NCBI GenBank assembly: GCA_018398585.1
Contig: JAGTTD010000009.1
Location: forward strand, 15,567,193 to 15,631,192
Source: Simmondsia chinensis
Taxonomy: Eukaryota; Streptophyta; Magnoliopsida; Caryophyllales; Simmondsiaceae
Direction of reading: 5' to 3'
Length of the DNA: 64,000 nt
The stretch's first letter is position 1. Every line of letters starts with the position of its first letter. The position numbers and the translations under genes are program-made. Below, piece by piece: positions 10,501 through 21,821 of the stretch. The notes beneath the pieces are model-generated. The model was not told the DNA's origin, did no database searches, and was given only the letters and a program-made list of their open reading frames with translations.

Positions 10501-12165
10501 TTTTAGCGGTTCGTAAATGGGAGCACTATTTGTCGCACCGTCATTTCATACTTCGGGTGGATCAACAAAGCCTCAAATTTTTACTTGAGCAAACTATTAA
10601 CACCCCATTGCAATGGGCTTGGCTATCGAAACTCATGGGTTTCACCTATAGCATTGAGTACAAGAAAGGTAGCGAAAATCGGGCCGCTGATGCTCTTTCT
10701 CGCATTCCTGTTTCCGGTGCCACTTTACATGCGTTGATACTCAACTTAGAATCCCCGTTATTGGACGAGGTTGGCGCCTCGTGGTCTACGGATCCGGATT
10801 TGTCTTGCCTCATTGGTAAGCTTCAACAAAACCCGCAGAGCCACCCCACTTTCGTTCGGAACAATAAGGAGTTGCGGCGATTCGGTCGCTTGGTAGTGGG
10901 CTCGAATATGGGCTTACGTCGTCGTATTTTTGATCTCTACCATTCCTCGTTAGTTGGGGGACATTCCGGGGTGGATGCTACCTTTCGGAAACTACATAGT
11001 TTCTTTTATTGGTGTGGGTTACGACGTGATGTTTATAAGTTTGTTTCGGAGTGTACAATTTGCCAACGGTGTAAACCCGATACGGCAGCCTCCCCGGGGC
11101 TCCTCCAACCGTTACCTATCCCGGACACTATGTGGACCTCGATTTCGATGGATTTAATTGAGGGGTTGCCCTTGTCACGTGGGAAGAATACTATTTTTGT
11201 CGTGGTTGACGCTTGAGCAAGTATGCGCATTTTATGCTTTTGACTCATCCCTATTCCGCGGAGACAGTGGCGCGGGTTTTCCTTGATTCGATTTTCCGGT
11301 TACACGGTCTTCCACATAGCATTGGTTAGGATCGCGACTCGGTCTTCTTGAGTCTTTTTTGGCAATAGTTATTCCGGGTTTTGGGTGTCGATCTCCTTAT
11401 GTCCTCTAGTTATCATCCTCAGACGGACGGCCAAACCGAGGTCGTCAACCGCAGTCTAGAGACGTATCTCCGTTGTTTCTTTTGTGACGTACCATCGACT
11501 TGGCTCGATTTTATACACATGGCAGAATGGTGGCATAACACATCTTTTCATTCCGCCATTCGGTCTACCCCGTTCGAGGTCTTGTATGGTCAACCGCCAC
11601 CGTTACATATTCCTTATATTCCCGGTAAGACCGATGTCGCGTCAGTGGATCGTAGTTTGGCCGCTCGGGAGGAGGCGGTTCAGCTCCTTAAACACCATTT
11701 GTCTCGGGCCCAGCTCCGTATGAAACAATTAGCCAATCGGAACCGTTCCGAGCGACAGTTTGGGGTTGGTGATTGGGTTTATCTTAAACTCCAACCGTAT
11801 CGTCAGTCATTCGTGCATTCTCGTTCGAATAAGAAGCTCGCGGCCAAGTACTATGGGCCCTATCGTATTATCGCCAAGATTGGTTCTGTTGCTTACACTC
11901 TTGCTTTTCCACCTGACGTTCGTATTCACTCTACTTTTCATGTGTCACAGCTGCGTCGTTACGTGGGATCGATAGCTCCGAGCCAACCGACCTTTGTTCC
12001 TGATGCTCCCGTGGTTCGTTGGGAGCCATCCGCGATTCTGATCGTCGCCTAGTCAAGCGTCGTAATAAGGCCGCAACATAGTGGTTGATTCATTGGAAGG
12101 ATCATGCTCCAGAAGATTCGACTTGGGAGGACGCCTCCGAGTTTTGTCTTCGTTTTCCTCAATTT
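7559..12165 (+). pseudogene. chromovirus Gag-Pol polyprotein with stops and frameshifts
   Basis: Gag lies at 7559-8580, with the retrotransposon gag core at WLWKSEQFF to SDNIRF. It is followed by a zinc-knuckle remnant (CVFCNDLFVPGHMKFC, 8654-8700) and the protease (LIDSGSTHNFLD, about 8900). RT has MPFGLTNAS and FFDDILIYS, the second replacing the usual FVDD/YVDD. RNase H has ETDASGSGLGAVL. The integrase zinc domain is at about 10930-11070 and its core at SYHPQTDGQTEVVNRSLE. The end is a chromodomain-like stretch (WKDHAPEDSTWEDAS, about 12100). In-frame stops are at 8582, 9125, 9765, 10122 and 12079. Frameshifts fall near 9240-9380, near 11205 (a lost base in an RLSKYAHF motif) and near 12020. 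Two further stops interrupt integrase (11327, 11366). A functional protein is not encoded. Confidence 0.92.
7569..7590 (+). other. primer-binding site of the intronic chromovirus
   Basis: The sequence TTGGTATCAGATTTGGG follows the LTR by one or two bases. It matches the first eleven bases of the tRNA-Met-type site (TGGTATCAGA) and diverges after that. Confidence 0.6.
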
Positions 12166-12210
12166 TTTCCTTGTGGACAAGGAAAATCTTTTTGGGGGGA
12201 GGGGGGGTAT

Positions 12211-12433
12211 TGATGTATGCAATAATAATACTTAGTAGCATAATACTTGTCATACATATAAATACCAATGTAAGAATCAAAAGGGAATATAACTAAACAC
12301 ATTTCCCTTCTCCTTCTTCTTTCTCTCTGTCTATTTCTTTCCCTAACCCTAATTCCCTTTCTCTTCTCCTAATTCTCTTCTTCTATTCTTTAATTCTTGA
12401 TTAATTGATGATGTACCACTAAATTGTACATCA
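12211..12433 (+). repeat. chromovirus 3' LTR
   Basis: The same length and termini as the 5' copy, with three base differences. It is preceded by the purine tract TTGGGGGGAGGGGGGG and followed by target duplication GAAAG. Confidence 0.92.
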
Positions 12434-13393
12434 GAAAGTAATAGGTTTCTAATATAGACTGCAGTCATGTTATTTCTTACTGTATTTAGAAAATAGTTAT
12501 AGCCATGTTAGATTTTATCTTTAAAATATGATAAAAACACAAAATTTGGGTTCGAAGAGTTGGTATTTTGATTTTGTGTTTTCAATTTCCTTTCAAGCTA
12601 GGAAAAAACACAAAAAAAATAAAGAAATCAATACCAAATAGTCCTTTTAAGTACATGAAATAAAAGCATATGAAGTTAGAGACATAATAAGGTCATGTCG
12701 AATCTTATCACAGGGAGATCTATCTTACTTGTTAATGTATAAAATTATTTTCTAAAATGACTTAAGTTTTGGGTATAGTCGGTTCTTTAACATAATATTA
12801 AAGTCTTGTTCATTGAAAAATTACAAGTTTGAATCCTAATAGTCCTCACTATAAATATCAATATATTTAGAGCACAAGGTATATCCATGTATTTGTGCAC
12901 ATTTGCATAAACGATATATTAAAGTATAAAATCATACTTAAACATTTATCTATTAATTATTACCTTTAAGTAACCTTTAGGGCCATTGAGATTTTTTTTT
13001 TCTTTTTTGTGGTCAAAGGGCGTTTGAGATATTGGACATTAAAGTAACGAAGAATCATATTCATGCAAAAAGTTGCAACATACGCGTAGAAGACATATTC
13101 TTATATTTGTATGCAGTGTTTACATAAAATGAATATAAAGTATTTATGAACAAAATTCTCGATATAGATGTGCATGTGGGCCTTAATAATAAATACTAAT
13201 TATTTATTATGGTGATTGGCTCAATGCCATTTATTGCTTGACTGTGATTTTTCACTGTTCCCATTTACTCTGTGGGCCTCACTTCATCGCTAGCATGGAC
13301 TGTTTGACTCTTACTTCCTTTACCCTTTTTTTTTTTTTTACCGAGGTGTTCAAGCCAACTTATCGTAGGAATGTAAACATAGTTAAGTTAAGC

Positions 13394-13663
13394 ACCCCTA
13401 GTTTGAATTAGCAAAGCAACAATATTCTCAGTATCTGAAGGGCTCCTACTTAAGCAAGGTCGGGGGGGTGAATATACGCAGCCTTCCCCCTTTAAGGTGT
13501 CCTGAAGGCAGGCTATTTCCGAGAACCCTAACCGGAGGGATACAACATGAGGATTTCCCAGGAGGTCACCCGTTTTGGTACTACTCTCGCCCAAGCATGT
13601 TTAACTTCAGAGTTCTAATGGGATCCAGTGCTTGCGTGTTGGTACCCCTGGTTCGAATTCAAG
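13394..13663 (-). mobile_element. 5S-rRNA-headed SINE, older copy (copy A)
   Basis: On the minus strand the element starts with a 5S rRNA-derived head (13643 down to about 13535). It contains GGATCCCATTAGAACTCTGA, GCTTGGGCGAGAGTAGTACC and GGGTGACCTCCTGGGAA. The tail (about 13534-13413) reads GGTTAGGGTTCTCGGAAATA, then AAGGCTGCGTATATTC and GAGCCCTTCAGATACTG, then a decayed TTG-type end. The 5S head lacks a recognisable first 8-10 bases. The flanks ACCCCTAGTTTGAATTAGC (13394-13412) and ACCCCTGGTTCGAATTCAAG (13644-13663) look like a diverged target duplication. It sits in the intron, antisense to the host gene. Confidence 0.82.
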
Positions 13664-14239
13664 CCTGATAAAACCTTATTGAACTTGGTTAAATAAGATA
13701 TCAATATGTTGGATACTGGAGTTGATTCGAGCTCGTTATCGAGTCGAATTGAGCTTATGATTGAGTTGAACCTTCTATGGACTCGAGCCCACTATTGAGC
13801 TAAGCTGTTTGACTTCTTATTGGACCATTTTTAAACGATAAGGCATTTTTAAACTACTTGTGAACATTAACTAATTGAGCACCCCTTGTTCGATCTTAGC
13901 TTGGTAAGCTATCGAGCCCCTACAATGAACACAAATAGATTCTAATCAATGTAGAACACAAGTAGTTTATCTGAGGTTTGGTTTGTTTACAAATCTACCT
14001 TATGTGCCTTTTATGAAGTGCTCCAGTTGCAAGCACAGCATATTTAAAAGTCTCTCTACTTGCAATGGGGTAAGATGGGGTCGTAGTTCCAATGGGTGCC
14101 CCAAGAAATTATTTACAACTAATAACAGGATTCGAATGTCAGAGCTAATATGCTTCACGAGCCTTTAAGTCCAAATGTACATCTAACTACTTGAGCTAAC
14201 TTCTTTCTGTACTAACGTTTTCTTTGTTTTTCTTTTCAG

Positions 14240-14928
14240 GAAAAACGGGTTCATCTCCGATGCATGTGCCATGGGAGATCCGAATCCGAATAGCGAAAGG
14301 GGTGGCACGTGGGTTAGCCTACCTCCACGAGAAAAAGCACGTGCACGGTAACCTCAAGCCTAGCAACATCCTCTTGGACATGAATTTCGAGCCCAAGATC
14401 GGTGATTTTGGGCTCGACCGCCTCACCATGGGCAGATCCGGCTACATCATTGGTGGGTCGACTCAGAACTTCGGTAGCAAACGGTCCACAGCCTCGAGAG
14501 ACAGTTTCCAAGATGTATTGGCCGGAGCAACACCGAGCCCAAGCGCTAGCTCGATAGGGTGCGTCTCACCTTACCAATCACCCGAGTCATTACGGAGCCT
14601 CAAGCCAACGCCAAAGTGGGATGTGTACTCATACGGGGTGGTATTGCTTGAACTGCTAACAGGAAAGGTTATGGTCTTAGATGATTTTGGCCCGCCTGTT
14701 ATGGCCGGACTAATGGCTGAGGACAAAATTAGAATACTTCGAATGGCTGATGGGTCGATCCGGGCCGAGCTGGAGGGCAAGGAGGATGTTTTATTAGGGT
14801 TGGTAAAATTGGGGTACAATTGTGTGTCACATGTGCCCCAAAAGAGACCCTCTATGAAAGAAGTACTCCAAGTGCTTGAAAAAATACCCTCTAATGCTAC
14901 TAATCATTACTCATCATCAAATTACTAG
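14240..14928 (+). CDS. LRR receptor-like protein kinase, exon 2 (kinase C-lobe)
   Basis: Second and last coding exon. The acceptor is a pyrimidine tract ending TTTTCAG at 14233-14239. Joining the single base from exon 1 to 14240 restores an Arg codon and runs in frame into KTGSSPMHVPWEIRIRIAKG. The catalytic loop reads HGNLKPSNILLD, so HRD is replaced by HGN, while the metal-binding DFG is kept (IGDFGLDRL). An APE-equivalent region reads SPYQSPESL, followed by WDVYSYGVVLLELLTGK. The spliced protein would be 772 residues, close to what I recall for the Arabidopsis homologue. Loss of both VAIK Lys and HRD Asp implies weak or absent phosphotransfer, so a scaffolding or co-receptor role is inferred. 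The ligand is unknown. The gene looks intact despite its large intron. Confidence 0.93.
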
Positions 14929-16707
14929 AGTTATTTACTCCATTAGTCCTTTATGTCCGTAAGTTTGTTTAAATCAATCACTTACTTTTTTAAGTAATTT
15001 TTTGTATTTTATTTTTGATCAAATTAGTTCCTCATTTATTGAATAAAATTAAGTAAAAATTAGAAGCATGATTGATATCATCTTTAGTTTGTAATTTTTG
15101 ATTTTTTGAGAAAGTGTAGGCCAGATTTTTATGACCATTTTCTTTTTAGGTTCTTCGACTCCATGTTTTCAGTTTTTGCATTAATTAAAAACCTTAAAAA
15201 AAAATCGTTTGCAAATTTATGGATTTTAGTTTCGAACTAGATTTAAAAGATGAGGATTTAATTTTATTATAAAAATAAAATATGAAAAAAATTTTAATTC
15301 AAAACATAAAACTAATTTGAAAACTGCTACAAATATTAAGAATTAATGGAGTAAATAATCTGAAATTATTATGGTAACCAAGGAGCAATTGATAATGGAT
15401 GGCTTACCCCATACAGCATTTGTATGTAATTATTCAGTAGACTGACAGGTTGTGTCCCTTTTTTCTGTTCTTTTTTTTTTTTTTATAACTTTTCACATTT
15501 GATATTTATGATCACGAGAAATCATTTGTGCTGTGATTTTGGAGAATAGCCCTCTAATTTCTTGATGTAATTCACTTTTTTCTTGATCAATGGATGAATT
15601 GATAATTTTGTTGTAGAAACTAGGAATTGTTGTCAACTTTATTGGTTTCAATCCTTCTATTGAATTTTTTTGGTGCTTCTAATATGAATTTACATGATGT
15701 TTTGTTTTTGATTAGGTAGGAATAATATTTTTGTTGTCGCTAAGGATTTAATTTGGTGTAGGAAAAATACATGTATGAAGTTTAGATATATTTTAATTAG
15801 AAAAATTATCACTTAGGTATTTTAAGGTTTGACTATTTATCGATCGGTTACTCTAATATTTCATTGTATACTATGAGGTATCTTGGAATTTGAATTTTTT
15901 TTTCCCCACTTAATTAAGTATCCTATGCTGTAATTCGATACATTTTTTAAGAATCTAAGCAATTTTATATAGAAAATGTTATGTAGTAATGACTATTATA
16001 GTATTTATAAACCATGTAAATTCTTTCAAAAAAATTCAACTATTAATTTTTACGGTTATATACTTAAATATTATCAAAATCATGCATGTGTCGACATTTT
16101 TGGCAAATTAATTATCAGAGTTTAATGAAAATATTTATATATTATCGGAATCATCTTTCATACATTGCAAAAGAAAATCTATTGAATTTCGACAGATACC
16201 TAATTGATTAAATTTTAAAATTTTTAGTGTCTAAATTATAAAACTTGTCATACTTACTAGAATGAAAAATGATCAAATATTAGGATGCATAAATAATAAT
16301 TTTTATTTTAATTATCAGCTTTATTTTTATTTTTTTTTGAACTACTATGTTAAGTTAAATTCTAGAACTTCTGGTAACTTGTTTGGACCAAATGAACACA
16401 AATAACAAAATAGAACTATGAAAAGAGATAGATGTATAAATAACTGGTTTTAACTGCCCACTCGAACTTGAGAGTGGCTCTCTAAGTCACTTTAATAATC
16501 TCTAATGCTTGTAATTTTTACCTTATTTTTGCTTAAAATAGTTGTGTGTGTTTTATTATATGACAAGATTAGGCCATCTTATTTTAGTTTTTACCTAGTA
16601 TAGGTGATGAGTCTCACAGATTATATCTTTTGTACCACATTCTTATGATATTTTCAGCAATTACATGCATGTTATGACATAAACTTTGTATATTCAGGCT
16701 TGGTACA
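14929..16707. other. AT-rich intergenic stretch, no gene seen
   Basis: Apart from the presumed 3' UTR near 14929-15100 there are only AT-rich sequence and short T runs (15472-15484). No reading frame longer than noise and no repeat family is recognisable by eye. Confidence 0.5.
15042..15047 (+). terminator. candidate polyadenylation signal of the receptor kinase gene
   Basis: AATAAA occurs 114 bases after the stop codon, within T-rich sequence. Plant signals are loose, so this is only a candidate. Confidence 0.35.
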
Positions 16708-19113
16708 TGTTGGAGTAAGTTCAACTTGAAAAGTAGTGAAGAATATGCTAAAATGGACAAATTCGAAAATTATGTCAAGAAACCCAATCACATGTGAGAA
16801 AAAGATCAACCAGGTCAAGGTTAGGCCAACAAAAATCTTTCCTTGGGTGTGCAGATCAAACGGCTAAACATTTTGCAATCAGTCAAGCTTAAAATGGAAA
16901 AAAAGGTTAAAAGAAAAGCATTCATGACCCAATAATATCCAATCTCACTTAAGATAACACTGGGATCCTGTCGATCTCTTTGAGAGCTTCGTTTTGATAT
17001 AAAATTTGACATGTAACTTCTTACGAATCAAAAGTCAGTGTGCCCCATATAAAGGGGGAGGGGAGACCTACTTTTACCGCTTTTCATTCTCCATTGACTT
17101 CTCCTCGTTGCACGAGCAGCCAAGAGAGACTCAATTCTCTTGAAAGGCGAAGTATAAGTGGTCGGAGTATGGGGAAATAAAACCAAGAGTCAAGTCAACA
17201 TCAAGCAAGGAAGTCTTAGATCCATAAGTAATCTTTTCCTTTTCTCTTTTCAATTTGTAATTTGTAAAACTTTTATATTTTGGATTGGTTTTTCTTTTAT
17301 ATGTATGTGGCCATGATTTGAGCTACCAATGTATTCGCGTGTTGTCTAATGCTTGTAGCCTAGACTATAGTATAACATGTTCTTCATGAGTGGTTGGGGT
17401 TGAGGCTATTCGTAACCCTGACCACGTTCTTTATAAAAATTAAAACTAAATTACGAGTATCAAAGAAATTTCTCAGTGTCATTGAGATAATTCATGCTAT
17501 ACTTAGGCTCCGTTTGCTTAGGGAGAAAATCATATTCTAGGAAGTGGCTTTTCCCTTTTCCATTGTTTAGCGCATCTGTTACTTACAGAAAAGGTTTTCC
17601 GACGGAAAACCATTTCCCTCAAATGAAGGAAAATGACTTCCCTTTCAAAACCAGGGAAGTCATGATTCTAAATAGTTCAAAAACCTTCGCGGTAATCATC
17701 ATGCAAATATAGGTCGAATCAAAATAAACCAGACTAGACTGTAGACATTTAACATCACAACATCAGATATGAATTAGAACGAAAATTAAAAGCAGCTTGA
17801 ATGTTACTTTGTTATAGTTGCAACATAGCAATTTTAATCAAGTTGAATTACTATATATTATTATACAAGGAAATTATATAGTTGTCATAATATTTTAGCA
17901 TTTATTACAGAGGTACTATAATATTTTAGTAATATACATTGATGTACCCTAAAGTTTAAAAATTTTCTCATAAATTAGGTATATTTTACCAAAATTTAGT
18001 AGATTTTAAATGAAAACAACAATCTATATGTATCCTCTATCATAATACAATAATTTTTTTTGTCCTAAAATACTAACATGACACTTTTTTTTGATAATAT
18101 ATAAGTAATTTTTGTTAGAATGTGAACAACCATTTGATAATATGATCATAGTTTATGCCATATTAGTTTTTTGGTAGAAATTAACCGAATTTTAATAAAA
18201 ATTCACCAAATTTTAACAAAATATATACACAAGTGATAAAATTTCTTATCTCATGGCATTTCATTATATATATTAACATGACAGGGTATTTAGATGATAA
18301 ATGCTCAAATTTTAAAAACCTAAAAAACAGTTTTCCTAATTTTTATAGCTTTGATACTTGACTTTTTTTTTTTTTTTTTTATGTCATATATGTTGTATTG
18401 TTTCTTATTTTGTCCTATAACAAGATATACAATGATTGGTGAAAAATGTTTTTTTTTAAAAAAAATACAAGAAGACATTATAATGGAGAATTAAGTTTTC
18501 CTTTGAAACAAACAACGGAAAACTCTACTCGGAATTTATATTTCTTTGGAAAACCTTTTCCCAAAAAAAAAAAATTAGTTCCTAGATTCTACTTTTTCTT
18601 CAAAACAAACGGAGCCTTAGAGTGATTAGATGGGTTATGCCTATACGCTCCTTCATTACCCTAAGCCCTAGTTTTAGTATTAATCCATGTTTAACATAAA
18701 TTATGTGCAATAAAGGAATTTAATAATGCTATTAAGATAATCAATGTTACATCTAGACTAATATGATGAGTTATGCCTTTAAACTAGTTCATTACTCTAA
18801 ATTCTAATTTAATATTAATCTAGGTTTAGAGCTTGTGGTCTAAACCTTTAAAGTCATTATTGTGATAAAATATGATGAACAAATATGAGTTAGGCTAACC
18901 TGAATTCATACCGTAAATTGATTGACATCTCTGATTTACTGTATAATTCTACTAACTTAGTTAAATACCCAATTCATCAAATCAAACCTAAATTTAAACC
19001 ACTCATTAGATACTGAATTAAACTTTTTACAGATTCCATGAGGATACGACACCCGTATACCTACCATTGCTATGACGAGTACACGGTTTTAACACTTTTC
19101 TAAAACCACATCA
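16708..19113 (+). repeat. possible solo LTR of a gypsy element, split by a DNA transposon
   Basis: Starts TGTTGGAGTAAG and ends near AAACCACATCA. It contains CCCCATATAAAGGGGGAGGG (17043-17062) as a TATA-like start region. The 3' part (about 19030-19100) resembles the conserved region before the end of large plant gypsy LTRs (GATACGACACCCGTATACC). An internal tandem duplication of about 118 bp (around 17465-17505 plus 18619-18695, then 18710-18833) is split by the Harbinger-like element. No target duplication was found, so the solo-LTR reading is tentative. Confidence 0.35.
17506..18616. mobile_element. non-autonomous PIF/Harbinger-like DNA transposon (1.1 kb)
   Basis: The terminal inverted repeats are GGCTCCGTTTG (17506-17516) and CAAACGGAGCC (18606-18616), perfect over 11 bp. 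Weaker complementarity continues for about 25 bp and includes CTAGGAA. The element is flanked by the 3-bp target duplication TTA (17503-17505 and 18617-18619), as expected for PIF/Harbinger elements. Subterminal copies of GGAAAACC.TTTCC occur at both ends. The interior is AT-rich and non-coding, so it would depend on a transposase from elsewhere. Confidence 0.75.
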
Positions 19114-19277
19114 ATAGGTTTCCTATGAGGAGACCAATTGGTTTACAAAATAAAACATGAAGAAATATTTGGAACAAAAGAAAAATAAAAAACTAATCTT
19201 GACATCACAAAATGCAAAATGAAGAAATATTTTAAACAAAAATTAGATGAATAATTGATTTGAATAAGTAAAACGGG

Positions 19278-19385
19278 CCTTTATTGATCAACTGGGCCCA
19301 AGCCCACAATCCACTTGCACTTTGGCCATCAGAGGGGCTGTCCTCTTTCTTTGAGGAATCCCAAACTTACAAAACCCTAGGAGAA
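19278..19385 (+). promoter_or_regulatory. promoter-like module without a downstream gene
   Basis: Contains GGGCC and TGGGCCCAAGCCCA, which are site-II-type TGGGCY motifs on both strands, followed by AAAACCCTAGG, a telo-box. This pairing is typical of promoters of growth and translation genes in plants. No such gene follows; the RTE fragment begins about 160 bases later. It may be a captured or relict promoter. Confidence 0.35.
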
Positions 19386-19738
19386 CAAAAGGGCTTTATC
19401 TCGGTTGACAAATTATTTTGAGGAACCTAGTAAAACTCACCTCTTCTTATTTTATTTATTCCCATTTTCTTTACCTTTAAATTTGGGGTAACAGAGACAA
19501 AATATTTGGATAATTTTAAATTTATTTTAAAATAATTCTCAGGGTAGTGTGTGCCGAGGTCAAGGCACAGAGAAGGGGCAAGAAAAATATGAAACCATCA
19601 TAGCCACACATGCGTTAGAGGGATCTAAAGGGGGAAAATGCTCAAACCTTTAAGGAAAGAGTCGAGCCTGAGCTTGGAAAGGAGTGTGGGGGAGATGTAA
19701 ACATTTTGTAGAACCAAGTAGCCTAAAATATCAGAGAT

Positions 19739-21694
19739 GTGGCACGCAAAGTCCTATGCAAATCACAAGGAGGGCCACCAAACAACAAAGTGACTTGGTG
19801 GTGGTGTAGGGAGGTCCAAGGCAGGATTAAGGAGAAATGTGATTGCTTCAAAGAGTGGGTTCGAAGTGAAGATGAAGAAAAGAGACAACAGTACAAACAA
19901 GCAAAGAAGGAAGGTAAGATAGCAGTAAGAGACACACAATCTAAAGCCTTTGAAGATTTCTATAAAAGGTTGGATACAATTGAGAGAGTTAGGGACCTCT
20001 ATAGAATTGCAAAAGTAAGAGAGAGGAAGACTAAAGACCTGGATCAAGTGAGGTGCATAAAGGGGGGCAGATGGACGAGTGCTCCTGGATGAGCAACAAA
20101 TTAAATCTAGGTAGAAATCCTATTTTCACGATCTATTCAATGAAAAGGGAGATCCAGAGGCATCACCAGGAGAACTACAAGCATCGGCGGAGCAAAGGGC
20201 CGACTGCTACGGCACAAGAATTAGAACCGAGGAAGTTAGGGAAGCATTGAGGAAGATGGGTAGGGGTAAAGTAGTCGGCCCAAACGAAATACCCATTGAG
20301 GCATGGAAATGCACTGGAGAAATGGGTATCAGATGGCTAACCAAATTATTCAACCAAATCTCCAAGGGAAAAAGATGCCTGATGAATGGCAGAAGAGTAC
20401 AATAGTTCCTATGTATAACAACAAAGGCGACATTCAAAGTTGTGCTAACTACAGAGGCATCAAACTAATGAGCCATACCTTGAAGCTGTGGGAGCAGGTC
20501 ATAGAAAGAGGGTTGCGACAAAGAGCAGAGGTCTCAGAGAATCAATTTAGATTTATGCCAAGCAGGTTGACGACAGAAGCCATCCATCTCTTAAGGAGGT
20601 CAATAGGGTACTACATTGGTAGACAAAAGGACCTTCATTTGGTTTTCATTGATTAGAAGAAGGCATATGATAGGGTCAAGAGATAGCGTCTACAGAGGGT
20701 CTTGGAGGGCAAAGGCATCCCTCAGCCCTATATACGAGTCATCAAAAACATGTACAAAGATGCCCAAACTAATGTGCGAACAATAGAAGGGTATACAGAC
20801 GTTTTTACCATTACAATTGGGGTACACCAAGGATCAGTCTTGAGCCACTTCCTGTTCATTTTGATTTTGGACAAGCTCACAAGGCACATCCGAGGGGACA
20901 TGCCTTGGTGCATGCTCTTCACATATGATACAGTCCTAGTGGGAAAATCTAGGGAGGAGGTGAATGAGAAACTTGAACTTTGGAGGATGGCCTTAGAATC
21001 GAATGGTCTGAGACTCAGTAGATCTAAGATTGAGTATATGGAACTCAAGTTCTGCACCTCTACCATGCCAAACACAGAAGTCATCAAGATTAGATCAGAG
21101 TGCATACCACAGAAAGCATGTTTTAAATATTTGTGTTCCATGATCCAACAAAATGACGAAGTGGACACATATGTCAACAATAGGATTAAAGTGGGGTGGC
21201 ATAAATGGAGGATAGCCTCTGCGATAGTCTGCGATAGGAAGTTCCTGTTAAAGTTAAAGGGTAAATATTACAAGACAGTAGTGAGACCGGCTATGTCCTA
21301 TGGGGCAGAGTGCTGGCTAGTTAAGTGTTATCACAAGCAAAAGCTGAAGGTGGCCGAGATGAGGATATTGAGATGGATGTGTGGACACACAAGGAAGGAC
21401 AGGATAACAAATGACGTTATAAGAAGTAAATTAGGCGTCGCATCAATAGAGGATAAGTTGATGGAGCAATGTCTACGGTGGTTTGGGCATGTTAGGTGGA
21501 GACCCACCGCTGCCCCTGTCAGGAGATGCGTACAACTACAGATTACAGATGGAAAAAGAGGGAGAGACCTGCCAAAGAAGAGTTGGGTGGAGACGAATCT
21601 ACAGGACCTCGTCTATCTCAACCTAAATGAAGAGATGGCCTTAGATAGCGCTCAGTGGAGGATTAAGATAGGTGTAACTGATATAGCAGTGTAG
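19739..21694 (+). pseudogene. RTE reverse transcriptase, inactivated
   Basis: RT copies element RNA by target-primed reverse transcription at nuclear DNA nicks. Conserved blocks are visible in three successive frames: the basic connector (19739-20092), fingers (ANYRGIKLMS, about 20442) and thumb/C-terminus with LRWFGHV (about 21470). Palm motif B reads GVHQGSVLSHFLF (about 20817). The catalytic FADD is changed to FTYD (LFTYDTVLV, about 20918-20944), which removes the first aspartate of the pair. In-frame stops also interrupt FID.KKAYDRVK (about 20655) and the next turn (about 20685). Frame changes occur between 20092 and 20303. The original protein started upstream of the truncation, so the ATG at 19739 is not a real start. 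Confidence 0.88.
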
Positions 21695-21821
21695 GTGCAT
21701 CGACCAATCGTAAGCTCATTCTAATACCACAAATATGCTTGTATGCATGGTTGTATAGATGCAGTTCTGGAATCTGTTGGTCGCTTAGGGCTCCTAGGGT
21801 TAGATAAAGACAATTCGACAA

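Larger units (their letters stand above)
7346..12433 (+). mobile_element. Ty3/gypsy chromovirus (Reina-like size), complete but coding-defective
   Basis: A complete LTR retrotransposon of 5088 bp inside the kinase intron, on the same strand as the host gene. It has two 223-bp LTRs, a 5-bp target duplication GAAAG (7341-7345 and 12434-12438), a primer-binding site and a G-rich polypurine tract (about 12191-12208). Domain order gag-protease-RT-RNase H-integrase-chromodomain defines a Ty3/gypsy chromovirus. The compact size and short LTRs suggest the Reina clade, though no phylogeny was made. My reading finds only three substitutions between the LTRs. At an assumed 1.3e-8 substitutions per site per year that is roughly half a million years. 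The polyprotein is interrupted by several stops and frameshifts, so it would need proteins from relatives to move. Confidence 0.93.
5983..14239 (+). other. single 8.26 kb intron of the receptor kinase gene
   Basis: Bounded by GTAAGT (5983) and TTTTCAG (14239), both good plant splice consensus. Homologous genes place their intron at the same point, just after the RYRK stretch, as I remember them. About 5.1 kb is one Ty3/gypsy insertion and about 270 bp is a SINE. The remainder (5985-7340, 12439-13390, 13665-14235) is AT-rich with poly-A/T runs (6560-6580, 13328-13341). I see no other gene in it. Confidence 0.88.

Noticed and set aside
13535..13643. Functional 5S rRNA gene or part of a 5S rDNA array
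   Set aside because: The copies are single and mutated, lack the T-rich terminator and spacer of 5S arrays, and are joined to an RTE-like tail with target duplications.
13394..13663. Cassandra TRIM (5S sequence within LTRs)
   Set aside because: No second LTR, no primer-binding site or polypurine tract, and the target duplications are about 18-20 bp where LTR elements give 5 bp.
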